Source of the DNA: Pseudomonadota bacterium
GTDB lineage: Bacteria; Pseudomonadota; Gammaproteobacteria; Burkholderiales; Ferrovaceae
Length of the DNA: 64,000 bases
Assembly (NCBI GenBank): GCA_021796835.1
Contig: JAKABO010000008.1
Span: 27,592 to 91,591, forward strand
Reading direction: 5' to 3'
The position numbers and the translations under genes are program-made. Under the pieces are notes generated by a model that saw only the letters and a program-made list of their open reading frames with translations, did no database searches and was not told where the DNA came from. Positions within the stretch are counted from its first letter, which is position 1, and the number at the start of each line of letters is the position of its first letter. Shown here one piece after another: positions 23,246 through 33,096 of the stretch.

Positions 23246-24316
23246 ATGATTTTTGTGACTGGAGGTGCTGGTTTCATCGGTGCTAATTTCGTTTTGGACT
23301 GGCTGGATCTCCAGGATGAACCCGTACTGACCCTCGATAAACTGACTTATGCCGGAAACCGGGATAACCTGGCCAGCCTCGATCAGGATCCGCGCCATAC
23401 GCTGGTGGCAGGCGATATTGGGGATACGGCCCTGGTCCGTGCCTTGTTGAAGTTGCACCGGCCCCGCGCCATCCTCAATTTTGCGGCCGAAAGCCATGTG
23501 GACCGCTCCATTTACGGGCCGGCGGACTTCATTCAAACCAACATCGTCGGCACCTTTCATCTTTTGGAATCGGTACGCGCTTACTGGAATGAATTGGGGG
23601 GGGAAGAACGCAAGAATTTCCGTTTCCTGCATGTCTCCACCGATGAGGTTTATGGTTCCCTGGCCCCGCAGGACCCCGCCTTTTCCGAATCCACGCCCTA
23701 TGCGCCAAATAGCCCCTACTCCGCCTCCAAAGCCGCTTCCGATCATCTGGTGCGTGCCTGGCACCATACCTATGGATTGCCCGTCCTGACCACCAACTGT
23801 TCCAATAACTACGGGCCCTACCAGTTCCCGGAAAAGTTGATTCCCCTCATGTTGCACCAAGCCCTGACTGAAAAACCCCTGCCGGTCTATGGAGATGGCC
23901 AGAATGTACGGGACTGGCTCCATGTCAGTGACCATGCCAGCGGCATTCGCCGGGTGCTCGAAGCCGGACGGGTGGGAGAAACCTACAATATCGGCGGCAA
24001 TAGCGAATTGGCCAATCTGACCGTGGTCAAAGCCCTCTGTGATGCACTGGATCGACATCGCCCCTCGGCGCTGGGCACCCGCCGTCGACTCATACAATTC
24101 GTCACGGACCGACCGGGGCATGATCGTCGCTATGCCATCGATGCCAGCAAGATTCGCCAGGAACTGAACTGGCAGCCTGCCCATACCTTCGATTCCGGTC
24201 TGGAACAGACCGTGCATTGGTACCTGACCCATCAGGAGTGGAGCGAACGCGTGTTGTCTGGCGCTTACCGTTCCTGGCTGGAACAAAACTACGCGGAACG
24301 GAGGCAGGAAGCATGA
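23246..24316 (+). CDS. rfbB: dTDP-glucose 4,6-dehydratase
   Basis: Converts dTDP-glucose to dTDP-4-keto-6-deoxyglucose, the second step toward dTDP-L-rhamnose and related sugars for surface polysaccharides. 356 residues of extended short-chain dehydrogenase fold. Seen: NAD-binding [10 protein letters not shown] at residue 6, [12 protein letters not shown], the catalytic STDEVYG at 131-137, YSASK with catalytic Tyr158 and Lys162, and [21 protein letters not shown] precedes the ATG at a normal distance. Its stop overlaps the rfbA start by four bases. rfbC and rfbD are not in this window, so the pathway must be completed elsewhere. Confidence 0.97.
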   Translation: MIFVTGGAGFIGANFVLDWLDLQDEPVLTLDKLTYAGNRDNLASLDQDPRHTLVAGDIGDTALVRALLKLHRPRAILNFAAESHVDRSIYGPADFIQTNIVGTFHLLESVRAYWNELGGEERKNFRFLHVSTDEVYGSLAPQDPAFSESTPYAPNSPYSASKAASDHLVRAWHHTYGLPVLTTNCSNNYGPYQFPEKLIPLMLHQALTEKPLPVYGDGQNVRDWLHVSDHASGIRRVLEAGRVGETYNIGGNSELANLTVVKALCDALDRHRPSALGTRRRLIQFVTDRPGHDRRYAIDASKIRQELNWQPAHTFDSGLEQTVHWYLTHQEWSERVLSGAYRSWLEQNYAERRQEA

Positions 24317-25191
24317 GAAAGGGCATCATTCTGGCGGGCGGTTCCGGGACCCGCCTCTACCCCGCCACCCAGGTCATTTCCAAGCAATTGCTGCCCGTGT
24401 ACGACAAGCCCATGATTTACTATCCGCTGGGTACCCTGATGCTGGCGGAGATCCGCGACATCCTGATCATTTCCACGCCTCAGGATACCCCACGCTTCCA
24501 GCAGTTGCTGGGAGATGGCAGCCACTGGGGAATGAATCTCGAATATGCCGTCCAACCGGACCCCGGCGGATTGGCGCAGGCTTTCCTGATCGGGCGGGAT
24601 TTTATCCGACATCAGCCCAGTGCCCTGGTATTGGGGGATAATCTCTTCTACGGTCATGACTTCTCCATCAAACTCAGACAAGCGGGAAAACATCCCGAAG
24701 GCGCGACGGTTTTTGTTTATCCCGTCAGTGACCCTGAACGGTATGGGGTGGCGGAGTTTGATGATACCGGCCATGTCATCGGGCTGGAAGAAAAGCCCGC
24801 TCAACCCCGCTCTCGTTATGCCGTCACCGGTCTCTATTTCTATGATGCACAGGTTTGCGATCTGGCCAGTACCCTGGTTCCCTCGGCGCGGGGCGAACTG
24901 GAGATCACCGATCTCAATCGTCTTTATCTCGAACAGCAACGATTGCGCGTGGAAGTGTTGGGACGGGGATTTGCCTGGCTGGACACCGGGACCCACGATT
25001 CCCTGCTGGAGGCTGCCCAATATATCCAGACCGTGGAAAAACGGCAGGGACTCAAGGTATCCTGCCCCGAAGAAATCGCCTATCGTCAAGGCTGGATCGA
25101 TGCAACCCAACTGGAAAAACTGGCTCTTCCCCTGAGCAAGAATGGCTATGGTGCCTATTTGCGCCAGATCCTGAACGAACGGGTTTTCTGA
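24313..25191 (+). CDS. rfbA: Glucose-1-phosphate thymidylyltransferase
   Basis: Makes dTDP-glucose from dTTP and glucose-1-phosphate, the first step of dTDP-sugar synthesis, directly ahead of the RfbB reaction. 292 residues from ATG 24313 ([19 protein letters not shown]); frames extending further upstream only read inside rfbB. Seen: the nucleotide-binding [60 protein letters not shown] and [13 protein letters not shown], all typical of RmlA. An ATGA overlap couples it to rfbB. Its stop codon abuts the stop codon of the convergent response regulator with no base between. Confidence 0.97.
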   Translation: MRKGIILAGGSGTRLYPATQVISKQLLPVYDKPMIYYPLGTLMLAEIRDILIISTPQDTPRFQQLLGDGSHWGMNLEYAVQPDPGGLAQAFLIGRDFIRHQPSALVLGDNLFYGHDFSIKLRQAGKHPEGATVFVYPVSDPERYGVAEFDDTGHVIGLEEKPAQPRSRYAVTGLYFYDAQVCDLASTLVPSARGELEITDLNRLYLEQQRLRVEVLGRGFAWLDTGTHDSLLEAAQYIQTVEKRQGLKVSCPEEIAYRQGWIDATQLEKLALPLSKNGYGAYLRQILNERVF

Positions 25192-25896
25192 TCATTCATG
25201 ACGGATGATCAAACTGTATCCCGTTCCTCGAATCGAACGGATCAGCGTATCGGCAGGATTGTACTGGCGCAACTTGCATCGGATGCTCGAAACGGTGACA
25301 TCCACCGAACGGTCTTCGGCATGCCAGGATCGTCCGCAGACCACATGGGACAGCGTATTGCGCCCCACCACCCGATTGGCGTTCTCCAGCAGACAGAGCA
25401 GCATGTCGAACTCACGGTTGGTGAAATGGACTTTATTTCCCGAGGCAATCCACGTGACTTCCCGTTTTTTTCGATCAAGCCCAAATCCGGAAAAATTTAT
25501 TCCCTTGTCCAGATAAAAGGAAGAAACAGTCAGACGTTCCAGTAAGCGCCGAATCCGAGCCATGAGTTCCCGGATGTCCACAGGCTTGACCAGAAAATCA
25601 TCGGCACCCATTTCAATGCCCAGAGCACGGTCCAGAGGCGAGGAATCTTCGCTCAGGATGATGATGCCGAGATCGGGGTAATGTTCGCGCATGAAGCGAA
25701 TATATTCATAACCATGACCGTTGCTTCCATGATCCTGATTGAGGATCGCCAGTTTAATGGGATGTGTGCGCAACAGTGATTTTGCATCCTCCACATGAGC
25801 CGCACGCAAGGTATGGAAAGAAGCAGGGATCAAATGGGATTCAAGGGTAACAGCGCGACGATAATCGGAATCAAGGATCATGATGCATGAATTCAT
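25192..25896 (-). CDS. OmpR-family response regulator with degenerate receiver
   Basis: Two-domain regulator of 234 residues: an N-terminal receiver (1-120) and a C-terminal winged-helix DNA-binding domain (about 130-232, with FTNREFDMLLCLLENANRVVGR, DRSVDVTVSSIRCKLRQ and IRSIRGTGYSL). The acidic pocket keeps Asp9 and Asp11, the Ser82 switch residue and Lys104 in LVKPVD, but the expected phospho-acceptor position reads Asn53 (KLAILNQDHG). Another Asp lies at 55, two residues off. No histidine kinase gene is adjacent. It may work without phosphorylation. GAGGCCGG precedes the ATG. The target is unknown; the divergent nadB gene is the nearest candidate. Confidence 0.88.
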   Translation of the reverse strand: MNSCIMILDSDYRRAVTLESHLIPASFHTLRAAHVEDAKSLLRTHPIKLAILNQDHGSNGHGYEYIRFMREHYPDLGIIILSEDSSPLDRALGIEMGADDFLVKPVDIRELMARIRRLLERLTVSSFYLDKGINFSGFGLDRKKREVTWIASGNKVHFTNREFDMLLCLLENANRVVGRNTLSHVVCGRSWHAEDRSVDVTVSSIRCKLRQYNPADTLIRSIRGTGYSLIIRHE

Positions 25897-26064
25897 GCCG
25901 GCCTCGTCTTTTTATGAGTATGGGATAAAATACCTTGTTCTATCATTCGAGGCAATTCTAATGGATAAGTTTTTTCGTGACAACTCCCTTCATGTCCCAG
26001 CGGTCAGTTCGCCAGAGGATTTCTGCTATGCTTGTCCTCCGCATCACAATCAGATCGATGAACC

Positions 26065-27651
26065 ATGATGGAAGCCGTAAAATCTTTTGAAGCAATTGTC
26101 GTGGGCAGTGGCCTGGCGGGAGGCGTCACTGCCCTCGAGTTGGCAGACCATGGCCTTCGGGTTGCCCTTATCACCAAACGGTCTCTGGAGGACGGTGCCA
26201 GCCCTCGCGCTCAGGGAGGGATTGCTGCGGCACTGTCGAGTTTGGACAGCATCGATACCCATGTGCAGGACACCCTGATTGCCGGTGCCGGCCTGTGCGA
26301 TCTCGAAGCCACTCATTTCATTCTCGAGCGGGGTGAAATGGCCATTCACTGGTTAACTCGCCGCGGTGTCCGCTTTACACGGGAAAATGGTGCGTTGCAC
26401 CTCACCCGGGAAGGCGGACACAGTCAGCGGCGGGTAGCCCATGTGGCCGATGCTACCGGGGCCGCCATTCAGAACACACTGCACCCCCAATTGCGCCAGC
26501 ATCCGCGTATTCACCTATTCGAGCAGCATATGCTGGTCGATCTGATCACCAGTGAACGGCTCGCACTGCCGGGGCCAAGGCGTTGTGTGGGTTTGTATGC
26601 ACTGGAGGAAACCAGCGGCGAAGTGCATGCCTTCACTGCCCCGCACACCCTGCTGGCCACCGGCGGTGCGGGCAAGGTCTACCTTTACACCACCAATCCG
26701 GACACGGCGACGGGAGATGGCATCGCCGCAGGATGGCGGGCAGGCTGTACCGTTGCAAATATGGAATTCATCCAGTTTCATCCCACCTGCCTGTATCACC
26801 CCCATGCCAAGTCCTTCCTCATCTCCGAAGCCGTCCGGGGGGAAGGCGGCATTCTGCGTCTGCCTAACGGTCACCGATTCATGCCTGAGCACGATGACCG
26901 GGCAGAATTGGCCCCGCGCGACATCGTGGCCCGTGCCATCGACTATGAGATGAAGCGCCACGGACTGGATTGCGTTTATCTGGACATTACCCATCTGTCC
27001 CCTGAGTTCATTCTCGACCATTTCCCGACCATCCATGAAAAATGCCTGTCCCTGGGCATCGACATGACCACCCAACCCATCCCGGTGGTTCCGGCAGCTC
27101 ACTATACCTGTGGCGGGTTGCGTACCGATCTGCAGGGGCGCACCGATCTGGCCGGGCTGTATGCCATTGGCGAAACGGCCTGCACGGGTTTGCATGGCGC
27201 CAATCGTTTGGCCAGCAATTCGCTGCTGGAATGCGTGGTGATGGCCCGGGAAGCCAGCGCCGCCATTCTCTCCCAGCCACCCGCTGCACCATTGCCCTTC
27301 ATTCCGCCCTGGGACAGCAGTCAGGTCACTGACCCTGATGAGGAAGTGGTCATCTCCCATAATTGGGAGGAACTACGCCGCTTCATGTGGGATTACGTCG
27401 GAATCGTGCGCACCGACAAACGATTGGAGCGGGCGGCTCACCGCCTGAAACTGTTACACGAGGAAATCCTGGAGTTCTATACCAATTTCCATGTCAGTCG
27501 GGACTTGCTTGAATTGCGTAACCTTGTGACGGTTTCCCAACTCATCGTCAATTCTGCCCGCCTGCGTAAGGAAAGCCGAGGGCTCCACTACAGCCGGGAC
27601 TATCCGCTGAGTTTACCTTCTGCGCGCCCCACCCTGCTCACCCCTCCCTGA
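26065..27651 (+). CDS. nadB: L-aspartate oxidase
   Basis: Flavoenzyme that oxidises L-aspartate to iminoaspartate, the first step of de novo NAD synthesis; the product goes to NadA. 528 residues. Seen: the FAD dinucleotide motif VVGSGLAGGVTALELA at residue 12, ASPRAQGGIAAAL, EGGHSQRRVAHVADATG, LATGGAGKVYLYTTNPDTATGDG, EFIQFHPTCLY, EAVRGEGGILR and ETACTGLHGANRLASNSLLECVV. The Shine-Dalgarno site is weak. It converges on nadA (stop to stop, seven bases apart), so the three NAD genes lie in two facing transcripts. Confidence 0.97.
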   Translation: MMEAVKSFEAIVVGSGLAGGVTALELADHGLRVALITKRSLEDGASPRAQGGIAAALSSLDSIDTHVQDTLIAGAGLCDLEATHFILERGEMAIHWLTRRGVRFTRENGALHLTREGGHSQRRVAHVADATGAAIQNTLHPQLRQHPRIHLFEQHMLVDLITSERLALPGPRRCVGLYALEETSGEVHAFTAPHTLLATGGAGKVYLYTTNPDTATGDGIAAGWRAGCTVANMEFIQFHPTCLYHPHAKSFLISEAVRGEGGILRLPNGHRFMPEHDDRAELAPRDIVARAIDYEMKRHGLDCVYLDITHLSPEFILDHFPTIHEKCLSLGIDMTTQPIPVVPAAHYTCGGLRTDLQGRTDLAGLYAIGETACTGLHGANRLASNSLLECVVMAREASAAILSQPPAAPLPFIPPWDSSQVTDPDEEVVISHNWEELRRFMWDYVGIVRTDKRLERAAHRLKLLHEEILEFYTNFHVSRDLLELRNLVTVSQLIVNSARLRKESRGLHYSRDYPLSLPSARPTLLTPP

Positions 27652-27658
27652 ATTTCGT

Positions 27659-28750
27659 TCAGGCAGCCCCCAAATGAGGCACCAGCCCTGTCGCCCGTGG
27701 CGCGCCGGCTTGTGTGAAGGCCAGCATCCGTTCGATGGGCAAACGGGCCCGATCGATGAGCGCAGGATCGATGGTGACTTCAGGTGTGCCCGAATCCAGG
27801 ATGGCGCGCAGATTTTCCAGTCCATTCATGGCCATCCAGGGACAATGGGCACAACTCTTGCAGGTAGCCCCCGATCCGGCGGTCGGCGCTTCGATAAAGA
27901 CCTTATCCGGGTAGGTTTGACGCAATTTATGAAACATGCCGTTGTCCGTGGCCACGATAAACGTCTCCACCGCCGGGTCACCTGCGGCTTCCAGGATGCC
28001 TCGTGTGGAACCGACATAATCCGCCAATGCCAGAACCGACCTGGGCGATTCGGGATGGACCAACACCCTCGCCCGGGGCATTTTCATTTTCAGGTCCGCC
28101 AGTTCGGCGGCCTTGAACTCGTCGTGAACGATGCAGGAGCCCTGCCAGGAAAGCAGGTCAGCACCTGTTTCCTGAGCTACATAGTCCCCCAGATGACGGT
28201 CCGGCGCCCACAGGATTTTTTGTCCCTGTTCGTGCAGGTGGCGAACCACGGCTACCGCACAGCCCGAGGTGACCACCCAATCGGCACGCGCCTTGACTGC
28301 GGCGCTGGTATTGGAATACACCACCACGGTGCGGTCAGGATGGGCATCGCAAAACGCATGAAAGGCGTCACCGGGACACCCCAGGTCGAGGGAGCATTCC
28401 GCCTCATACTCGGGCATCAACACGGTTTTTTCAGGAGACAGAATCTTGGCCGTTTCCCCCATGAAGCGTACCCCGGCCACCACCAGGGTTGTCGCTGGGT
28501 GCTGCTTGCCAAACCTGGCCATTTCGAGGGAGTCAGACACCAGACCACCGGTCTTTTCGGCCAGGTCCTGGAGATCGGGATGAACGTAGTAATGAGCCAC
28601 CAGTACAGCATTTCTCTGGGCCAGAAGACCTTCCAGTTCCGCCAGCAAAACCCGGCGCCGCTCCTGGGAAGGCTCTTCTGACACGTGTGCCCAGGCCGTG
28701 GCAAGCCCCTGAGGATTTTCATAATCTACTTTAATACTACAAGTTGACAT
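27659..28750 (-). CDS. nadA: Quinolinate synthase A
   Basis: [4Fe-4S] enzyme that condenses iminoaspartate with dihydroxyacetone phosphate to quinolinate. 363 residues. Three cluster-ligand candidates are seen at family positions: Cys119 in [11 protein letters not shown], Cys206 in [11 protein letters not shown] and Cys297 in [15 protein letters not shown]. Also present are [29 protein letters not shown] and [14 protein letters not shown]. The ATG at 28750 lies inside the end of nadC (14-base overlap) with AAGG just upstream, so nadC and nadA should be translationally coupled. Confidence 0.97.
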   Translation of the reverse strand: MSTCSIKVDYENPQGLATAWAHVSEEPSQERRRVLLAELEGLLAQRNAVLVAHYYVHPDLQDLAEKTGGLVSDSLEMARFGKQHPATTLVVAGVRFMGETAKILSPEKTVLMPEYEAECSLDLGCPGDAFHAFCDAHPDRTVVVYSNTSAAVKARADWVVTSGCAVAVVRHLHEQGQKILWAPDRHLGDYVAQETGADLLSWQGSCIVHDEFKAAELADLKMKMPRARVLVHPESPRSVLALADYVGSTRGILEAAGDPAVETFIVATDNGMFHKLRQTYPDKVFIEAPTAGSGATCKSCAHCPWMAMNGLENLRAILDSGTPEVTIDPALIDRARLPIERMLAFTQAGAPRATGLVPHLGAA

Positions 28751-29609
28751 CCTTGAACCTCATGGAAAAATCGATAGATTTGATATCCTTGGTCAGACTC
28801 CCGATGGAAATTCTATCCACCCCCAATTCCGCAATCTGACGCACCGATTCCAGACTTACTCCTCCAGACACTTCGACCCGTGCCCGCCCGGCAACCTGGG
28901 TCACGGCTTGTCGTTGCATCTCGTGGGACATGTTATCCAGCATGACCATGTTCGCTCCGGCGCTGAGCGCTTCCTCCAGTTGTTCCAGAGTTTCCACCTC
29001 CACCTGGATGAACTTGTAACTTCCCCGGATGCTCTGGGCCAAGGTAACCGCCCGGGTGATGGAGCCCGTGGCTGCAATATGATTCTCCTTGATCAGGATG
29101 GCATCGTAAAGTCCCATCCGGTGGTTGGTTCCTCCCCCGACCCGCACGGCGTACTTTTCTGCCAGACGTAACCCCGGAATGGTTTTTCGGGTATCGACGA
29201 TCACCGCCTGCGTGCCTGCCACGGCACGCACAAACTGGCGGGTCTGGGTTGCGACGCCCGACAGGGTTTGCAAAAAATTCAGCGCGGCCCGTTCGCCGGT
29301 CAGCAACGCCCGTGCCGGCCCATTCAGCGTGGCCACCACCTGGCCGGGCACGACTTCCGCGCCTTCAGCGACCTGCCATTCCACCTGCAACCGGGAGTCC
29401 AATTGTCGAAAGACTTCGTTTACCCAGGGTTGACCACACAGAACCGCGCTTTCACGAACCAGGATCCGTGCTTCAGAAACCACGGGTTCCGGAATCAGGA
29501 ACGCGGTCAGATCCCCTGCCCCCACGTCTTCGGCCAGAGTTCGTTGTACCTGTTTTTCGAGGTGCAAGCGTTGTGCCGTGCTTTCCTGTTGCGTTTGATG
29601 GGATTCCAT
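28737..29609 (-). CDS. nadC: Nicotinate-nucleotide pyrophosphorylase (carboxylating)
   Basis: Quinolinate phosphoribosyltransferase: quinolinate plus PRPP gives nicotinate mononucleotide and CO2. The start at ATG 29609 gives 290 residues, with AAGGG upstream; the open frame continues to 29882 but that part is non-homologous. Seen: [12 protein letters not shown] near the start, [35 protein letters not shown], the substrate-binding [17 protein letters not shown], and [13 protein letters not shown]. First gene of the nadC-nadA transcript. Confidence 0.97.
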   Translation of the reverse strand: MESHQTQQESTAQRLHLEKQVQRTLAEDVGAGDLTAFLIPEPVVSEARILVRESAVLCGQPWVNEVFRQLDSRLQVEWQVAEGAEVVPGQVVATLNGPARALLTGERAALNFLQTLSGVATQTRQFVRAVAGTQAVIVDTRKTIPGLRLAEKYAVRVGGGTNHRMGLYDAILIKENHIAATGSITRAVTLAQSIRGSYKFIQVEVETLEQLEEALSAGANMVMLDNMSHEMQRQAVTQVAGRARVEVSGGVSLESVRQIAELGVDRISIGSLTKDIKSIDFSMRFKDVNL

Positions 29610-29663
29610 CCATTCCCTTTCTTCCACCTCGCCTCCCTGATAAATGTACAGCGCAAAACTCCC

Positions 29664-29692
29664 ATTGTCCCAAGGACTGCAGGGGCTTGCAA
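29664..29692 (-). promoter_or_regulatory. Sigma-70-like promoter for nadC-nadA
   Basis: On the minus strand TTGCAA (29687-29692) and GACAAT (29664-29669) are separated by exactly 17 bases. The predicted start is near 29657, about 48 bases before the nadC ATG. Confidence 0.5.
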
Positions 29693-29714
29693 TATGAATC
29701 CTGAGAAATTGGGG

Positions 29715-29720
29715 TAAAAT
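29715..29720 (+). promoter_or_regulatory. Candidate -10 box for panD
   Basis: TAAAAT at 29715-29720 lies about 45 bases before the panD start. The best -35 at 17 bases (ATATGA) is poor, so this is tentative. Confidence 0.3.
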
Positions 29721-29765
29721 GCGGCTTTTGTTGATTTGAGAAAGCCTACCTGCTTGCCATTGCCT

Positions 29766-30146
29766 ATGTACCAAACCATGCTCAAGGCCAAACTGCACCG
29801 CGTCTCGGTAACCCAGTCCGAACTGGGTTATGAAGGGTCCTGTGCCATCGATGAAACTTTGCTGGAAGCAGCAGACATTCATGAATACCAGCAGATCGAC
29901 ATCTACAATGTGAACAATGGAGAGCGCTTCACGACCTACGCCATTCGGGGCGCACGGAATTCCGGCATGATTTCCGTCAATGGCGCTGCTGCCCGCAAGG
30001 CTCAGGTAGGAGACCTATTGATCATTGCCGCCTATGCCGGTTACACCCCGGAAGAACTAAAAAACTTTTCACCACGCCTGGTTTATGTGGATGAACACAA
30101 CCAGATCAAGCGCCTGGAACACGAGATTCCGCTACAAGGCGCTTGA
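29766..30146 (+). CDS. panD: Aspartate 1-decarboxylase proenzyme
   Basis: Pyruvoyl enzyme that decarboxylates L-aspartate to beta-alanine for pantothenate and CoA synthesis. 126 residues from ATG 29766 ([12 protein letters not shown]), the family's usual length. The self-cleavage site Gly24-Ser25 is visible in [10 protein letters not shown]; Ser25 becomes the pyruvoyl group. [15 protein letters not shown], Arg54-type active-site residues and [19 protein letters not shown] are typical. The Shine-Dalgarno site is weak. It stands alone; panB is 13 kb away and panC is not in the window. Confidence 0.97.
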   Translation: MYQTMLKAKLHRVSVTQSELGYEGSCAIDETLLEAADIHEYQQIDIYNVNNGERFTTYAIRGARNSGMISVNGAAARKAQVGDLLIIAAYAGYTPEELKNFSPRLVYVDEHNQIKRLEHEIPLQGA

Positions 30147-30157
30147 ACCCGGGACGC

Positions 30158-31111
30158 TCATTTTTGAAGTGCCGCAGTCAATTCAGGGACCAGAACGTTC
30201 AAATCCCCCACCAGTCCATAATCGGCCACAGTAAAGATGGGGGCATCCGGATCCTTGTTGATGGCCACGATAACCCGGGAAGTCTGCATGCCTGCCAGGT
30301 GCTGAATGGCGCCTGAAATACCGATGGCAATATAGAGGTCCGGGGCGACCACCTTACCGGTCTGACCCACCTGGACATCATTGGGCGCATACCCCAGGTC
30401 CACGGCGGCTCGGGATGCGCCCAGTGCAGCGTTCAACTCGTCTGCCAATGGCCCCAGCAAAGCCTCGTAATGTTCGGCACTTCCCAGACCGCGCCCACCG
30501 GATACCACGACCCGGGCATTCTCCAGGGAGGGACGACCTTCCTGTACATGCGTGTGCACGGCAATTCGGGTTGACTGCGGCAGCGCTTCGGGACAAGGCA
30601 AATTTTCCACCGCAACCGGATCCGCCCCCTCCCCCTCCACCCCCGGAAAAGCCGTGCTGCGCACCGTCACCAATTTGAGGGGTTCGGGACAGCATACCGT
30701 TGCCCAGACGCTCCCGGCGTAAATCGGTCGGACAAAGGTATCCGAAGATTCCACGCCCACGATATCGCTGACCATGGCCACATCTTCCAGTGCCGCCAGA
30801 CGCGGCATCCAGTTCTTGCCAATGACCGTCGCGGCAGTCAGGATGTGCGTATATTGACGCGCCAGCGGTTGCACCAGGGCGCAGAGCATTTCCGCCAGTC
30901 CATCCGCAAGAGTCGGCCCTACCCCATTCAGAACCCGACGAATCCCCGGTAAACGCCGGGCCTCGGCCACGGCGAAGGTTGTATCGCCCCCCCAGACCAG
31001 TACATCGATCTCCCCTTCCAGGGATCTGGCCGCCGTAAGCAGAGAACGAATGGAGGATTTCAAATGACCTTCAGAACCCAATTCAGCGACCAGTAAAATT
31101 CGGTTTTCCAT
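30158..31111 (-). CDS. etfA: Electron transfer flavoprotein alpha subunit
   Basis: FAD-carrying subunit of the ETF heterodimer, which takes electrons from acyl-CoA dehydrogenases and passes them to ETF-quinone oxidoreductase. 317 residues. The C-terminal FAD domain shows VVSGGRGLGSAEHYE, SRAAVDLGYAPNDVQVGQTGK, APDLYIAIGISGAIQHLAGMQ and VAINKDPDAPIFTVADYGLVGD. It follows etfB by three bases and closes the beta-oxidation operon. It converges on panD with an 11-base gap. Confidence 0.97.
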   Translation of the reverse strand: MENRILLVAELGSEGHLKSSIRSLLTAARSLEGEIDVLVWGGDTTFAVAEARRLPGIRRVLNGVGPTLADGLAEMLCALVQPLARQYTHILTAATVIGKNWMPRLAALEDVAMVSDIVGVESSDTFVRPIYAGSVWATVCCPEPLKLVTVRSTAFPGVEGEGADPVAVENLPCPEALPQSTRIAVHTHVQEGRPSLENARVVVSGGRGLGSAEHYEALLGPLADELNAALGASRAAVDLGYAPNDVQVGQTGKVVAPDLYIAIGISGAIQHLAGMQTSRVIVAINKDPDAPIFTVADYGLVGDLNVLVPELTAALQK

Positions 31112-31114
31112 CGT

Positions 31115-31864
31115 TCAAATCACCTTGGCTTCATTTTTGAGACGCGCCAGCAACGCGGCAACGGAGTCCACCTTGATGCCGGCGGGGCGTTGCGGCGGTT
31201 CCTGGACGCGCAGAGTCTTCAGGCGAGGCGTCACCGTCACCCCCAGTTCCTCGGGGGTCAGGGTTTCGATCGGTTTTTTCCGGGCCTTCATGATATTGGG
31301 CAAGGTGGCGTAACGCGGTTCATTCAGACGCAGGTCCGTCGTAATCACGGCAGGCAAAAGCAGGCGCAGGGTTTCGGTTCCCCCATCTGTTTCTCGCACC
31401 ACGTCGACCCTTCCCTCCCCCAACTGTATCTCAGCAGCATTGGTGGCCTGCCCCCAATTCAGCAGGGCAGCCAACATTTGCCCGGTCTGGTTTGCATCAT
31501 CATCGATGGCCTGTTTACCGCAGATCACCAGAGTGGGCGCTTCGCGCAGGACCACTGCACGCAACAATTTGGCCACGGCCAGAGGTTGTAATTCTTCGCT
31601 CGAAGAGACCCAGAGCGCCCGGTCAGCGCCCAGAGCAAGAGCGGTACGCAGCCCCTCCTGAACCGCCGCATCGCCGCAGGAAAGGGCGACCACTTCCGTG
31701 GCCTGCCCTGCTTCCTTCAGGCGAATCGCTGCTTCCAGGGCGATTTCGTCAAAGGGATTGAGGGACATCTTGAGCCCGGCCAACGCCACACCACTGCCGT
31801 CTGCCTTGGCTCTGGCCTTGATGTTGTAGTCCAGAACGCGCTTTACAGGGACCAGTATTTTCAT
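31115..31864 (-). CDS. etfB: Electron transfer flavoprotein beta subunit
   Basis: AMP-binding subunit of ETF. The ATG at 31864 (MKILVPVKRVLDYNIKA) with AAGGAAA upstream gives 249 residues, the standard length; an ATG at 31924 adds 20 unlike residues. Seen: MSLNPFDEIALEAAIRLKE, ALALGADRALWV, ICGKQAIDDDANQTGQMLAALL and the signature region AVITTDLRLNEPRYATLPNIMKAR (first part of it). Lies between the thiolase gene and etfA in one operon. Confidence 0.97.
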   Translation of the reverse strand: MKILVPVKRVLDYNIKARAKADGSGVALAGLKMSLNPFDEIALEAAIRLKEAGQATEVVALSCGDAAVQEGLRTALALGADRALWVSSSEELQPLAVAKLLRAVVLREAPTLVICGKQAIDDDANQTGQMLAALLNWGQATNAAEIQLGEGRVDVVRETDGGTETLRLLLPAVITTDLRLNEPRYATLPNIMKARKKPIETLTPEELGVTVTPRLKTLRVQEPPQRPAGIKVDSVAALLARLKNEAKVI

Positions 31865-31898
31865 GGAATTTCCTTGTACATGACAGGGCAGGATTCTA

Positions 31899-33083
31899 TC
31901 ATACCCGTTCGAATAGTCCGGCAATCCCCTGCCCCATGCCCACGCACAGCGTCACCATGCCATAACGCCCGTTGGTGCGACGTAACCCATGGATCAACGT
32001 GGCCGTGCGAATGGCGCCGCTCGCCCCCAGAGGATGGCCAAGCGCAATTGCTCCCCCGAGTGGGTTGAGTCGAACCGGGTCGAAAGCCAGATTCTTCTGA
32101 ACCGCCAATACCTGTGCCGCAAAGGCTTCGTTGAGTTCGATCCAGTCCAGTTGCGCAAGACTGACCCCATGCCGCGACAACAGGGGAGGAACGGCCTTGA
32201 CGGGACCAATCCCCATGATCTCCGGCGGCACCCCTTTGACAGAAAAACCCAGGACCCGCGCCAGAGGGGTCAAACCATGGCGGTGTACTGCGTCTTCGCT
32301 GGCCAGAATGAGGGCGGCGGCTCCATCCGAGATCTGGCTGCTGTTACCGGCCGTGACACTCCCCCGAACATGGAAGGCTGGCTTGAGCCGGGCCAGAACC
32401 TCCAGACTGGTATCGGCACGAGGTCCTTCGTCCTGGCGCCACGTTCTCTCCTGTGGCGTCGTCAGTCCGGTACTCAGATCCAGAGAGTGCTGAAGCAGGG
32501 TGACCGGGGTGATTTCTGCCTCAAAAAAACCCTGGCGTTGTGCTTCCAGTGCGCGTCGGTGCGATTCCAGAGCCACCGTATCCTGTTCCAGTCGGCTGAT
32601 GTTCCACTGATTCGCCAGATTTTCTGCAGTCGCCCCCATTCCCCAGGCCAGTGGCGTGTGAAAAGGCGTTTCAAAAATCAGGGGACTGGGCGCAGGATGC
32701 CGGCCCATCATGGGGATGCGGCTCATGGATTCCACGCCACCGGCGACCATGAGGTCTGCGCTGCCCAACTGGATGCGCTCCGCCGCCATCTGGATGGCAG
32801 ACAATCCGGAGGCACAGAACCGATTGACCGTCATCGCACCCGCGGAGAGGGGTAACCCCGCCAGAAGGGCCGCACTGCGCGCAATATTGAGACCCTGCTC
32901 ACCTTCCGGCATGGCGCATCCGATCACCACATCTTCGATCGCTTCCGGATCCAGCATGGGGACCTGGGCCAGGGCACCCCGTAACGCCGTGATGAGCAAG
33001 GTATCTGCCCGTACCTGGGCAAACTGTCCTCGCCCTTTTCCCACAGGGGTACGGGTGGCTGCCACGATATACGCTGTTTTCAT
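31899..33083 (-). CDS. fadA: Acetyl-CoA acyltransferase (3-ketoacyl-CoA thiolase)
   Basis: Thiolase for the last step of beta-oxidation, cleaving 3-ketoacyl-CoA with CoA. The start at ATG 33083 (MKTAYIVAATRTPVGKGRG) has GGGAGAG upstream and gives 394 residues. Seen: the nucleophilic Cys in NRFCASGLSAIQ near residue 90, VAGGVESMSRIPM, NEAFAAQVLAVQ, the His-containing NPLGGAIALGHPLGASG, and the second catalytic Cys in TLCVGMGQG. It begins 13 bases after fadN, so the two should act together. An acetyl-CoA acetyltransferase role is the alternative. Confidence 0.94.
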   Translation of the reverse strand: MKTAYIVAATRTPVGKGRGQFAQVRADTLLITALRGALAQVPMLDPEAIEDVVIGCAMPEGEQGLNIARSAALLAGLPLSAGAMTVNRFCASGLSAIQMAAERIQLGSADLMVAGGVESMSRIPMMGRHPAPSPLIFETPFHTPLAWGMGATAENLANQWNISRLEQDTVALESHRRALEAQRQGFFEAEITPVTLLQHSLDLSTGLTTPQERTWRQDEGPRADTSLEVLARLKPAFHVRGSVTAGNSSQISDGAAALILASEDAVHRHGLTPLARVLGFSVKGVPPEIMGIGPVKAVPPLLSRHGVSLAQLDWIELNEAFAAQVLAVQKNLAFDPVRLNPLGGAIALGHPLGASGAIRTATLIHGLRRTNGRYGMVTLCVGMGQGIAGLFERV

Positions 33084-33096
33084 GTCACTCTCCCGA

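Noticed and set aside
25880..26068. Small plus-strand frame in the gap between the response regulator and nadB
   Set aside because: It overlaps both flanking genes or their control region, has no ribosome site, and its codon pattern does not resemble the neighbours.
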